A stretch of 64,000 nucleotides of DNA from Uloborus plumipes (taxonomy: Eukaryota; Arthropoda; Arachnida; Araneae; Uloboridae): assembly GCA_038373865.1 (NCBI GenBank), contig JAXGGA010000085.1:292944-356943 (forward strand). Direction: 5' to 3'. Position 1 is the first letter of the stretch. Each line of letters opens with the position of its first letter. This document shows, piece by piece, positions 35,025 to 45,640 of this stretch. The notes below the pieces were generated by a model, which worked only from the letters and a program-made list of their open reading frames with translations, searched no databases and had not been told where the DNA came from. The translations under genes were made by a program, and so were the position numbers.

Positions 35025-35340
35025 GGCCTTCATAAAAGCAGAAGTCTGAAGTTTGGTCTCGACCAACAGATGGTCCCACTGTTTATCATCATCTTCATAA
35101 TTCTAGGACAGTTCCGAAAAGGAAGAAAATCTTCAAGAGCCCTGCACTCCTAGTATCTGCTAACGACTGACCATAAGACTTTCGAACTCCTGAATCGCGC
35201 ACGTACTTTGCATGTACTGTGAGGATATTTGTCAGCGATAGGCTCCAAGCCAATGGCCCCTCAATCCCAAGCTGGATCAGTTTCTAATTTTCTTTTCGAT
35301 CACTCTCATACTGCTAAGAAAAATGGGACTTATGAAGGCC
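35025..35340. mobile_element. Possible MITE with GGCCTTCATAA ends
   Basis: GGCCTTCATAA at the left and TTATGAAGGCC at the right are exact inverses 300 bp apart. The interior is markedly less AT-rich than the flanks (AGAGCCCTGCACTCCTAG, CCAAGCCAATGGCCCC), as for a discrete inserted unit. The short inverted ends keep confidence moderate. No coding frame is recognised. Confidence 0.5.
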
Positions 35341-36300
35341 AGAAAGAGTTGCATGCATATAGTTCAATATCAGTTTTTCCTCTCTTATATGCTACACTCA
35401 TATGAATGAACAACATGTATTTTTTTCATTTCTTTGGTGGAATATGCAGCTATTATTTTGCTTTAATTAACTATATTATTACACAGTAAAAAAAAAAAAA
35501 AAAAAAGATGTTACCTGAAGTTCTGATAAACCAGTAGTCCAGTTTATGGACTAAACTCTAAATCCTTTTCCATGTCTTACAGCCTTAAATTGATGCAATG
35601 CAGTATAATTGTTTCGTCATTTTAAGCTCCAATTCAACATTCTCTGATAAATATAATACCTGAAATTAATCTCTTCTAGTAGGCATTTTTATAAAAATTA
35701 TTTTTAAATAGTCCCTATCAATAGAATTCGGGAAGCCAGATCATATTAATATAGAATGCAACAAAAAGCTACATTAGATATTTTTCTCTGAATTGATTGA
35801 TATTTTATTGTTTTTCAATTTTCTTGCCAATTTAATATGGGTGTACGATTACATATTATGACAAGCGTTATCAATCAATTTATTCTCGTGGGTGACATTT
35901 TGATGAGCAAGTTTTGTTATCCTAATTTAATATTAACTCATCTGCGAAATAATCAAAAATATTCCTTTGAAATTAATTTTGCATTAAAAATTTAGTATTA
36001 CGTAAAACTTGAATGCATTTGACATTCTTTTTCATTTTATGGTAATTTATTTATGCAGCTTACATAATTAAACGTCTACTTATTTCAGCTTAAGCAACGA
36101 TTACTTGAACCGATGTTATACAAAGTTCGATTGCAGAAAGAAAGTCTTGACCTGTGCATGAAGTTATAAATTCCCCTATTTGATGTGTTTTTAAAAGTAC
36201 AACGTACCAGGGTGTACGTAGGTACTTAGAGGATGTTCTTAATGTTTACTTAAAAGTTAACATTTAGAAACACATTTCTAAGTGTTAATATTTTGGAACT
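35341..36300. other. AT-rich stretch, no gene seen
   Basis: Only A/T homopolymers (for example an A tract at 35488-35506). Confidence 0.55.
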
Positions 36301-36301
36301 A

Positions 36302-36517
36302 CTGTAGAGCGTCGATTAGCTGGATCGGTGGGGGTAAGCATAGAGACAACAGATCCGGCTAACAAAATATCCACATAATTGAACTTGGAAAAAAAAAGAA
36401 GACGTAAAAGAAAAACTGCTGTGTCAATGTATTTCAGGTATCTAGCGTTCTTACTGTTTCCAATCTTAGGACTGACAACTCAGCCTTATAGTGTACATTA
36501 CAGATAAAAACTTCAGT

Positions 36518-36552
<35 letters not shown>

Positions 36553-36720
36553 TTTAAGTAATTAAAGAAAATAATATCAGAAAAATATATGTAGAACATA
36601 TTACATATAATGCAGGGGTTAGTTTTTTAAAGAAGGTGGGGGAAAAATCCACACAGTCCTTGATCGATCCGATTATTTGGAAAATCAGTTAATTGTCGTT
36701 CGCTTAATTAGCACTTTGAT
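36302..36720 (+). mobile_element. Degenerate pogo/Tigger-like element
   Basis: The left end ACTGTAGAGCGTCGATTAGC with GGATCGG resembles Tigger-type ends of the CTGTAGAG...GATTA type. Words AACAGATCCGGCTAAC and GATCCGATTATTTGG recur. The right boundary is unclear, near the TTAATTGTCGTTCGCTTAAT block. A 30-base T tract lies at 36520-36549. Low confidence in the exact ends. Confidence 0.4.
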
Positions 36721-37436
36721 GCATTTAGGACTTAAGCAATTATTTTCATTAATTAAAAATAATTTATTTAATCTCCCTGATTATATGCAAGCAAGCGTGT
36801 TTGGAACAAATTTGCAATGAATATTCAATCCACGCGTTTCATAGCTACGAGGAGCTTTATCTTTGACTAGTGAAAATGGAGCAATACGACTGAAACTTGG
36901 TAACTATGAAATACGTGTACGAAATTCTTATTGTAAATTTAACAAGCAACGTCTCTGTATTCAGTGGATGCCATGATAAACATTTCAACGCTATAGAGTA
37001 GGTTTTAATAATTTTGGAAATTCTCGATAGCAATTACACCGTACTATTATAGGGCAAACAAATAGAAGTATATTTCTTGTGACCTGTCCAGAGTGATTTG
37101 ACACCAAAGTATCTTTAAAAAAGTTTGGTCGCTGTAAAAAGCTCAAAATATGCTTTGGAACTTTCATGTAGGTTTGTAACCTGTTAGACTACATTCATTG
37201 CTAATTCGATAAATATTCGATAATGTATTATATTAAAAAATGGTTTAATACGCACGTTAAAATAAATGTGTTCTTAAAAACAGGTGAAAACTCGCAAAAG
37301 TTAAGATAAATTAATGGTTTTTTCAAAAAGTGGCAACATGTTCCCTTTTTTATGTATCCCGAGTACGTTTTATGATAGTCCCCTTATTGTACTGATTTTT
37401 CGTCTTCTAAAAGTTAAGATAAAGTAGCATTAAAAA

Positions 37437-37700
37437 TGTGTTTCTAAACTAAGAAAAAGTAGTAGCAAAAAAGGGTTTCTAAACTAAGAAAAAGTGAAAA
37501 TAAAGAAAGTTTTCAAAATAAGAAAACGTGGCTTTAAAAACAGCATTAAAAAAGAAAGAAAAAAGTTTCTAAACTAAGAAAGAATAAAATTATAAACAAG
37601 TATTCAAAAATTAATAAGGAAAGGAAATTTCTAAATTAAGAAAGAGTGGTATTTAAAAAAAAGAAGAAACAAAAGTTACAAAATTAAGAAAAAGTAGCAA
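37437..37700. repeat. degenerate tandem array, TTTCTAAACTAAGAAAAAGT unit
   Basis: Six or seven worn copies of the word TTTCTAAACTAAGAAA or variants (37440, 37470, 37510, 37566, 37628, 37676) are separated by A-rich spacers of irregular length. It lies 0.65-0.9 kb upstream of the putative transcription start at 38357. Confidence 0.6.
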
Positions 37701-38019
37701 AAAAAAAAAAAAAAAAAGCGGAAAAGGAAAAAAAAAATTGATTAAGTGTTATTTTAAATGAAGAATTTACTATTACGTTAGTGGAAATGCCAACAACATA
37801 ATGTGTTCATGTAACTTAAGTTTCTCTTTATTCGCTCTCTAGAGAAAACTGCAATGCAGAGTCGTTCCTGCACAACATTTGAACCGATTGTTGATTTTTC
37901 TTAGTTTCAGTGTCGCATAGTTTCTTTGTACACAAGCAAAGGAAGGAGTGAGAAATTTCTCCAGAAGCTGCGAAGTCAAAATACCGAGTAAAAATATGTC
38001 CGTGATGTGAGCAGCTCAT

Positions 38020-38356
38020 TAAAAGCAGGAGCGGAAGTTACCCCTTCTTTGGAATTACGGAAAAAATAAACCTCCCGAGCATCATTCGAGTAACTAGCAT
38101 TCCTTGGGTTTGTAAACTACTATTTTTCTCGTATACAAGAAGAATGCGAATAAAAAAGGGGGAAGCAAGGCTCAAAAACTGCTCTTAAATTGTGGAGAAT
38201 GACGCACGCTGTTCCATTTCTAACCAAAAGAAAGTGAATGAACGAAAGCGCGAAAACTGAGCGACGGAGAAGGGATGCACGGAGCAGGCGCCATCCGAAC
38301 TCACCCCCGCATCTTTCGCCTCCGATATATAGAGAGCATTCGACTCTTTAAAACTC
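38020..38356 (+). promoter_or_regulatory. Putative core promoter with TATA box and Inr
   Basis: TATATA at 38326-38331 is followed about 31 bases downstream by TCAATTC, a match to the arthropod initiator with its A at 38357. The 150 bases upstream are strikingly richer in G+C and CpG (GAAAGCGCGAAAACTGAGCG, GGAGCAGGCGCCATCC) than neighbouring DNA. A clean splice donor lies 57 bases downstream of the Inr. TATA-plus-Inr promoters often serve regulated, tissue-specific genes. Which gene it drives is inferred from position and strand. Confidence 0.6.
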
Positions 38357-38413
38357 AATTCTGCGTCCGAGTCCTCACACTTTCGAAAGCTTTACCTGGA
38401 AAGTGCTCTGAAG
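38357..38413 (+). other. Putative noncoding exon 1 (5' UTR)
   Basis: It runs from the Inr adenine to the donor CTGAAG|GTATGTT at 38413/38414, a near-consensus splice donor. The 57 bases contain no ATG, so they would form only 5' UTR. A short untranslated first exon far from the coding exons is a common arrangement for arthropod secreted-protein genes. Nothing in the sequence proves that it joins the exon at 59762. Confidence 0.5.
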
Positions 38414-38668
38414 GTATGTTATTGCACGTTTAAAATTTTAATTTTTTAAAAAGAAACAATGGTCTAGTACTGGAAGGAAAAAATTAAATATTGCTTATAA
38501 AAAAAACAATATATTGTTTGCGTTTTTACGCGCAAAAAATGAATTCAAAGTTTCCTTTAAAATGCATGCAAGATGCGGGTCATTTATTACATAAGAAAAA
38601 AAAGAATTGTACTGGAGTATTACTAGAATACTAGAAAAAAAAAAAATTGGAAAATTTTTGGCAATGAT

Positions 38669-38991
38669 TTTTTAAAGACTTATACGGGAAATATTAGTGA
38701 AGATTTTGTTTAATGCAATAAGTTTTGATGCAAGATTAGTTTTTCAAAAAATTTTGCTTTGTATAGTTTTCAATAAGCAAATATTTTCCTTTTGAAAACA
38801 TACCTTTTATTAATATAATATTAAAGTATATTTTTAAAAACTCTTACGGGAAATCTTAGTGAACATTTTGTTTAGTGGAATGAGTTTTGATGCAAGATTA
38901 GTTTTTCCAAAGCATTTTGCTTTGTATAGTTTTTAACAAGCAAATGTTTTCCTTTTGAAAACAACCTTGTATGAATATAATATTAAAGTAT
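38669..38991 (+). repeat. 162-bp tandem duplication
   Basis: Copy 1 (38669-38830) and copy 2 (38831-38991) both read TTTTTAAA, then ACGGGAAAT, TTAGTGAA, TTTTGATGCAAGATTAG, TTTGCTTTGTATAG and finish with ATAATATTAAAGTATA. They differ by roughly one base in ten, so the duplication is not recent. It lies 0.25 kb downstream of the putative exon 1 donor. Confidence 0.92.
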
Positions 38992-41199
38992 ATTTAATTT
39001 ATTAATTTACTAAATGAAATTATTACTATTAAGTTCTTGAAATAAAATTGCCCTCTAATTTCTAGAAAAGGCGACACTGTTAATTGACAAAAAAGAGATA
39101 TTGAACGCTGAATGAAGAAGCATTAATTGGAAATTCTAGTTTATATGTATCAAATAACATTGAACTATTACAAGAACATTTGTTTTATGTAGAAACATTT
39201 ATGTGTTAAAATTATAAGCCTGATTGGTAATTTTTTCCATAGGGTTAACATGAAAAAAGAAATTTTTCTTCGTGTTCATAGTTGACACTTTTAAGTTAGA
39301 AATAATACATTTATGCTTTATGGTGGAAAAATACATTTTAATTGCAGCAGTACGAATTTCTCTATGCATAAGAAATCAACGTGTTGAAATATCAAATTAC
39401 GTGTGTGAATACTTGTCTACTACATGAAATACTATGTGCGTGCTTTTAAGTTTTAAAGTTATTGGTAGCGTGGAATAAATGCTAAAAAAAAATTTTTAAA
39501 TGCCTTTTAAAAATTGAGCAAAATGTATTTTTTATTTAGAAACATAAAAATATTATCCAAACATTTGATTATTGGCTCTAAATGTTTTTTTTTTCCTGCA
39601 AAGATGCTTTCGTTAGCATCAAGAAGGGAATATCATTTATCGGTTTTTATTTTTAATACTTAATAATACACTTTTACAGCTTCAATTGAAAAACAAATGT
39701 TTGTTTTTAATATTTAATTGTTCATTTAGTCAATGTGGTCATTGAATTAATTGTCTGTCTTCTGGAAAATACTATTCGTTTTACATTTTATAAATCTAAG
39801 CTTTATTTATGTGCAGAGCTTTTGAATGAAGTTTTTAAAGTATTGTTAAAAATGTTTCTTCATTTTTTTGGCCTATGAAAAAAATTAGTTTTAAAAAATA
39901 CTAATTCTCTTGTATATGCTTGTTTTGTGATTTTAGTACTAAGCTGAAATTTAATGCATAAAAGTTCTTGTATCACTTTGTATAAATCTTTGTTTCATTT
40001 CCTATATTTAAGAAGAAAACGAATTTAGGGTACTAAATTAAGAGACTGCGCTCAGATTTGCTTCAGGACCAAAAGTTGAACAGAGAATATTATTGTAGTT
40101 GCTTTATTTTTTGATTTTCTATGCATGATAAAAAGTCAAAGTTGTATGCACCAGAAAAAAAAACCATTTGATGAAAGCTTTGCTAATTTTTCGTAGGTTA
40201 AATTTAAAATGTTTCAAGTAAAAGAGTAATTGAATTGAACATTGTCATTGAAACTAAAGTTTAATGATACACATTTTGTCGTAAAGAGCAGATTTTTAGC
40301 AAATTTTTAAAGGCAAAAAACGATATCATGGAATTACGAAAGAACTAAACAACAAGAGAGAGCATCCTTAAGAGCATTCCTAAATATATACTTCTTAAAA
40401 AAGTTTCTGATAAAATGTGAATGAAAAGCTCTTTATTAGCTAAAACTAATTCTCAACAATATATTATTTATACGGTTATAGAGTTAATGTATAGTTAATA
40501 TATAGTAATAGGAAATTTAAGTGCTTCGATTTTTTAAATGAGCGTAGCATAGTTGAAAAATAGGTAGCAGAAATTTCACCCTACGCAAATTTGAAATTTC
40601 ACTTAGTTTGAAATACATTTCCGCAAGTGGTTGAAGCTTATAAATTTAAAAAGATATTCTTAAGGCAATGACATGATCTGTCGGTTTACGCCGGTACACT
40701 CTTTCAGGTTATTAAATTATTTCTAACTATGTGTGCAAATAATTCAAAAAATCAAATATTGCAGTTAAATTTTTTGTGCTAAAAATGTGTAGGATCAGTA
40801 GGAAGAAACGGTTAACAGAATTTCAATGTTTCAACTTTAGATCCCTCCCTTTTTTGGGGTGAATTGAGACAAAGTTTCGAGCATTATGTCCAAAACTTCG
40901 AGATAAACTTTGTATGAAAAATTTGACTTAATGACTGTTTGTTAGCTAATTAAATCACGTTTCCATTTACTCCAGCACCGGTCTCTCCTTCTACCGAAGA
41001 GACTATGGCATAGATGGAAAAACCGCATCTATTTCCCAATGAGGTAGATGAAGATAGATAATCTCACTGAATACAGTCAAATTAGAAGATTAACAACGTT
41101 TTTTCTTTTTACGATTACGACAATAACAAAAATTGAATGGTGATACTACAATGACAAGAACTGTACCGTGTCGTTTATTGTACTGTTTTCCATTTAACT

Positions 41200-41545
41200 G
41201 ACATCGTTCCATAAGCCCATCGTATTTCCGTCTCCTTCAAAGAAAAAAAAGTAAAAAGATGAATGGTTATCGGGTCGGCTTGAAAGGAACGACAGGTGCT
41301 TCCTGATAAAAATTCGGGTTAACGATATCGGCTAAGGGAAACGACGCAATACGATTACAATCGTAAATAAATGGGTAGGTTCGAAAAGTGAATATGTTAA
41401 TACATTTTGCATGGGCCAATATCGGATATCGACAATCGCGTACGATTTATCGCTGTCGTATCTGTAGGTACAAAAGAGCTCTAAGAAGTTCTACATCAAA
41501 GAATACTCAATTCGTATACCGTAGCTCGCATGCGACCCATAGAAT
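41200..41545. promoter_or_regulatory. CpG-dense intronic block, possible enhancer
   Basis: About 22 CpG dinucleotides occur within 270 bases (41267-41543), while most nearby 60-base lines hold none to two. Short palindromes recur: ACGATTACAATCGT, AATCGCGTACGATT, CGATATCG. GTAAATAAA at about 41365 matches the forkhead consensus RTAAAYA. There is no open frame of note and no repeat family recognised. The sequence suggests a conserved regulatory region or a relic of a CpG-rich insertion. It sits 2.9 kb downstream of the putative promoter. Confidence 0.35.
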
Positions 41546-42795
41546 ACTTCAAATGTAATCTGAATTTATTTAAAAGACAGATAATCAAAAAATTTAATCA
41601 CTAGCTGAATTTACATAAAATACACACAAAAATACAATTGGACTCAAAATTTAGTCTTCAAAAGAAATAGGAAGAGTGAAAATATTAGTTGTCTTCACTG
41701 AGGAATATCAATGGGGCACACGGAAACACTTCTGTTGCTCATCAAGAACAGCTGGCAAGTTGAAATTCACAAATTAATGTTTTTAGTAGCCTTTCGCATG
41801 ACAAGTTAAGTTAGTTTAAACCAGTTGATTCGCATTTACAGACTAGTTAGAGAAGAAAATCTATGATCCATAAACTTCTAAAAACAACTTTTCTCAGTGT
41901 CATCAGCGCAAACAACGATTTTTTCTATACAATATTTTGGAATGACGCGATACTCTCGGAATCTCTTCTACATATATGTTACTTACCTTTCAGTAACCAG
42001 TACTTTAGTTTCAAAAGTTTCAACAAGTTTTGCAACAGAGTTTGTTTCTATCTACCCCGTGTTTTCTTTGATCCCAACTGACCCTACTCTGTTTTCTGTT
42101 CTATTTGAAAACAAACATGCCATTTTTATTCCGTTACATATTTTGCATAGTTTTTAAAGTTTATACTTTGATTATTGTTTCCTTGATTAGCACATTTTGC
42201 ATAGCTCATCTCAATGAAATAAGTCCCTATATGAGAAATCGTTATGCTTTTCTTCGGTTGACTTATTTTCATGACCTTATTTTCATTTGCTATTTTATGT
42301 AAAACCTATTTTTAGTAGAGAATAGAAATAATCGCTGAATTTAAAAATAAGCCCTGGAAATTTATGTTAAAAAATAGTTCAATTTAATCTATATAAATAA
42401 AAATGGATGGATGTTTGTGCATGTGTAGGGGAGAGGGGGCACATGTGAACAAAAATGACATTTTTGTATATAAAAGAATATTTTGTATATAATAGATATA
42501 AAAGAAAAACCGGCGTTACATGATAAATCAAACATTTGCTAATATTTTCATGCCAGTTAAATCCCTTCTTCAATAGTGAATTCCAGCCGAAAAAATAAGT
42601 CTAAAATATGTTAAATCTCACATCTGCCCCAATAGGGGGCAGTTGTAAACACACCTGGAGTACAAGTAAACACGGATACATAAACGGAAATGAACTGCAC
42701 ATAAGCATATTTTTAAGTATACTGCTTATTAAACATTAACAAACACTTACAATGAAAATATCAAGATATTATTCAACATGATTAATTGATTCAAT

Positions 42796-43097
42796 TCAAC
42801 GAACATTGTAGCCTTCAAATTTTACAGAAAAAGAAACAGAAGATATAGCTCGACATGTGCAACCTAAAATTGCAGGTGGTGGTAATTTTAGCAGAATATT
42901 ATCAGAGTGTTTACCAATCAATGTATCATCTGTTTTTGTAAACATAAAAGTTTCATTCATAGTGAGTTTTTGTCTTTTTGGTAGTGAATTCTACGAGAAC
43001 AAAGTCATTCACAGCTAAATTTTCTTTTGCAAGGTTGACTTCAACACAAATTTCTTGATAGTTGCGGTCTTCAAAACTAGTGTCGGACTCAGCGTCA
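42796..43097 (-). pseudogene. C-terminal remnant of a transposon-encoded protein
   Basis: On the minus strand the first part reads SDAESDTSFEDRNYQEIC and VNDFVLVEFTTKKTKTHYE, then stops at 42959-42957. An overlapping frame starting at 42960 reads TDDTLIGKHSDNILLKLPPP and ends FSVKFEGYNVR with a natural stop at 42796. The blocks V.DFVLV.F..KK...HY and D.I..KLPPP with a final YNVR are what I recall from uncharacterised transposon-derived proteins of arthropods. About 30 residues that normally separate the two blocks seem to be missing, and the frame shifts at that point. The upstream end is cut by the insertion at 43103. Function: presumably the end of a transposase; family name uncertain. Confidence 0.6.
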
Positions 43098-43102
43098 CTT
43101 AC

Positions 43103-45067
43103 TACAGGGCAATTCCAAGGTGTCGGACGTAAAAAACGAAGAAAAATTTCTCAGTTTTAATTCCATTTGCCAAACATAAACTCATTTAAAATCATTAAAT
43201 TGGTGTTCAAAATACTTCCTGAATCATACAAAATATGAAATCATGTTATTTGTCAAAATTGCATCCCTAATGTAAAGATTAAAATAGTTTAAAGGGTTGG
43301 TGTCGGACGTAAAAGCACAAATAGTGAATTTGATTCCTCGGTTACAAAGTATTGAAAGTCTGCGAATTGGCTTACATTTTAATCTTAAAAACAACTAAAT
43401 TCAAAAGAAAACTCATGAGTAAAGCATATTTCACAATTTTTAAATTATATAATTAAGGATAAATTAATTTGAAAACATTTTTAAATTGGTGTCGGACTTA
43501 AATTTTCGGTGTCGGACGTAAACTGTTCACATTGGACGTAAAATATTGTTCTTAAATGTAAATATCTCAATGATTATAAGCTTAACTTTTATTCAAAGGT
43601 CACATAGTATATTTTTTACACTTAAAGTGGTACCTCAAACTTTAATTGTCTCCTAAAAATACAATTTAAGTCGTTATGAACTCAACATTGAATTTTATTT
43701 AGTACTTGAATTGGTTTTTATGCCAAAACTAGTACTTGGAATAGATAAATACTCATCTCTAAAACAGCTAATAATTTTAATCAAAAAGTGTGTGGTCTTA
43801 AAACTAAAACTGAGGAAATTATGATTGTAGAGTCCGTAACAATTATGGGAGGAAAAAGTTTGATTAAAAATTAATTACGCATTTTTTTCACTGAATTGAG
43901 CATTTACTAATAGTTTATAAGAGTTTAAAACAATTTTTATGAAAATTTTAATTTGTTATTTTTTATTAATTTTACAAATTTGGTTTTGGATTCTACAAAC
44001 GTACTTTAGTTAAATAGCTGGTTTAAAAGTTTATTGTTTATATTTTTTGCTGATTGATTATTGAAGGAAAAAATGAACGAACTCTCTCATTTCAAAAAAG
44101 TACTTCATTTTCAGCTTTTACAGGCCCTTTTTTTTTTAATTCTATCTTGTGCTTTTTGAATTCAAAATTGAAACTGACTAACAGTGGCAACCAAAGTAAT
44201 GAAAAGTTTTTGTGTGCCCGTGGTCCGGATTATATTCCAAAACCATTGAATTTGAACAATGATGTTAACCCGTAATGGAGTTGTAATGCGTCTAAATTGT
44301 CTTAATGTAAATCTGTTATGAAAAAAAAAAACTTTTAAAAATTATACGAAAAAAAAAAAATGCAAGTTTTTCTAAGTAAATTAGCAAGTACATACACATA
44401 CAGAAAATTCATAAAAAGTTTTTTTTAATGCATGTTCCATTTTAGTTTTGTAATTAACGGCGAAACATGGAAAATTATAGTTGAAAACAAGTGTAGTTTA
44501 GGGATTGTAAAAGTGTCGGACGTAAAAAAAGTTTTACGTCCGACACCCAGATTTTAATGAGAATTATTCAATAACTACAAAATTAAAATAGATTACATCC
44601 ATGAGATTGAAAATCTTGCTTTGTATACAAAAATATATGTATGTAGCTTTAAAATTATACGCTCAGCGTAAACATTTGCGCATTTTGGTGTCGGACGTAA
44701 AACAGTCTATGTGGCTTGTGGAAATTCTTTCACAAATCAAAATTAATTTTATTTTGATCCCTATTTCTAACATTATCTGCTGTGCATTGTATATTTGCAT
44801 GGTTATTCATCGAAATCCACAATATTAGTTTGCATTTTTAGAAAAAACAGAGCTTCTTTTAGAGACGCCAAATGTGGTTTGAAAATGCTCAAAATCTTGG
44901 TCTTAGTTTAACATCTTGTAAGTTATCTAAAAGTGAAGGTACCAAATTTTAAACAAATATTTCAAAATATTTAACTCTTCACCTTTAAAATGATACCTTG
45001 TTTGTTTAAAAATATTAACTTCGAAAATTTGATCATCTGGTTGACCTTATCGTGGAATTGCCCTACA
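43103..45067. mobile_element. Inner element with iterated TGTCGGACGTAAAA motif
   Basis: The left end CAGGGCAATTCCA and right end TGGAATTGCCCT are inverted repeats; TACA flanks both sides as a possible 4-bp target duplication. The motif TGTCGGACGTAAAA occurs near 43120, 43300, 43488 (variant ending ACTTAAA), 43510, 44515, 44530 (inverted, forming a hairpin with its neighbour) and 44687. A shortened GGACGTAAA is at 43537. A relative, TGTCGGACTCAG, lies just outside the left end. The interior of 1.96 kb has only short frames. I recognise no transposase, so it may be non-autonomous. Confidence 0.75.
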
Positions 45068-45640
45068 GCTTGTAACTGCTCCTTTTCAGCAGTTTAGCAA
45101 ATTTAACTTTCTTTTTGCAACTCTTTCAGATTTTAATGAAATATTGAATACGGAAACTTTTAATTATTCAATATTTCTTAGACTATTCAATATATACAAA
45201 AATCAACAATTTTTGAAATTGAAATAACTAAATACCATTATTGGGCACAGATGAACTGTTCACATCAGCCCCTACATAATGTGTTCACATGTGCCCCTTA
45301 TCTCAACTTAAGCCTAATTTGATAAAAAAACTGTATTTTTTTCAAATGTTTTAAAAGTTTTAAAAAAAGTAGTGCATGAAAACTTCCCTTATTAATGCCA
45401 CTTTAAGACAAATAAAGTTCAAATTACAAAAAAAAAAAAAAAGGGTGTGTTTTTACTCCGAGAACTGGAACATAAAAGTATATTGGCACCTTCCAAAACA
45501 TAAGATCTTATGATTACTAAAAAACAAAATGATTTAGATCTTTCAAATTTCAGACAGGTTATAGTACTTGTATTACCATCTACATAATTTTTTTTCAGAT
45601 TTTTCTCCTCATGTTAACTGGGTAAAATATCGTTTGTTCA
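45068..45640 (-). pseudogene. Possible upstream remainder of the interrupted transposon ORF
   Basis: Minus strand near 45140-45070 reads KSERVAKRKLNLLNC before a stop, a basic stretch that could precede the acidic linker at 43097. The frame is damaged and short. It is flagged only because it abuts the far side of the inner insertion and lies on the expected strand. Confidence 0.22.

Noticed and set aside
41863..42302. Cluster of overlapping plus-strand open frames
   Set aside because: Three frames open at once, which is typical of stop-poor T-rich sequence; no motif or splice context.
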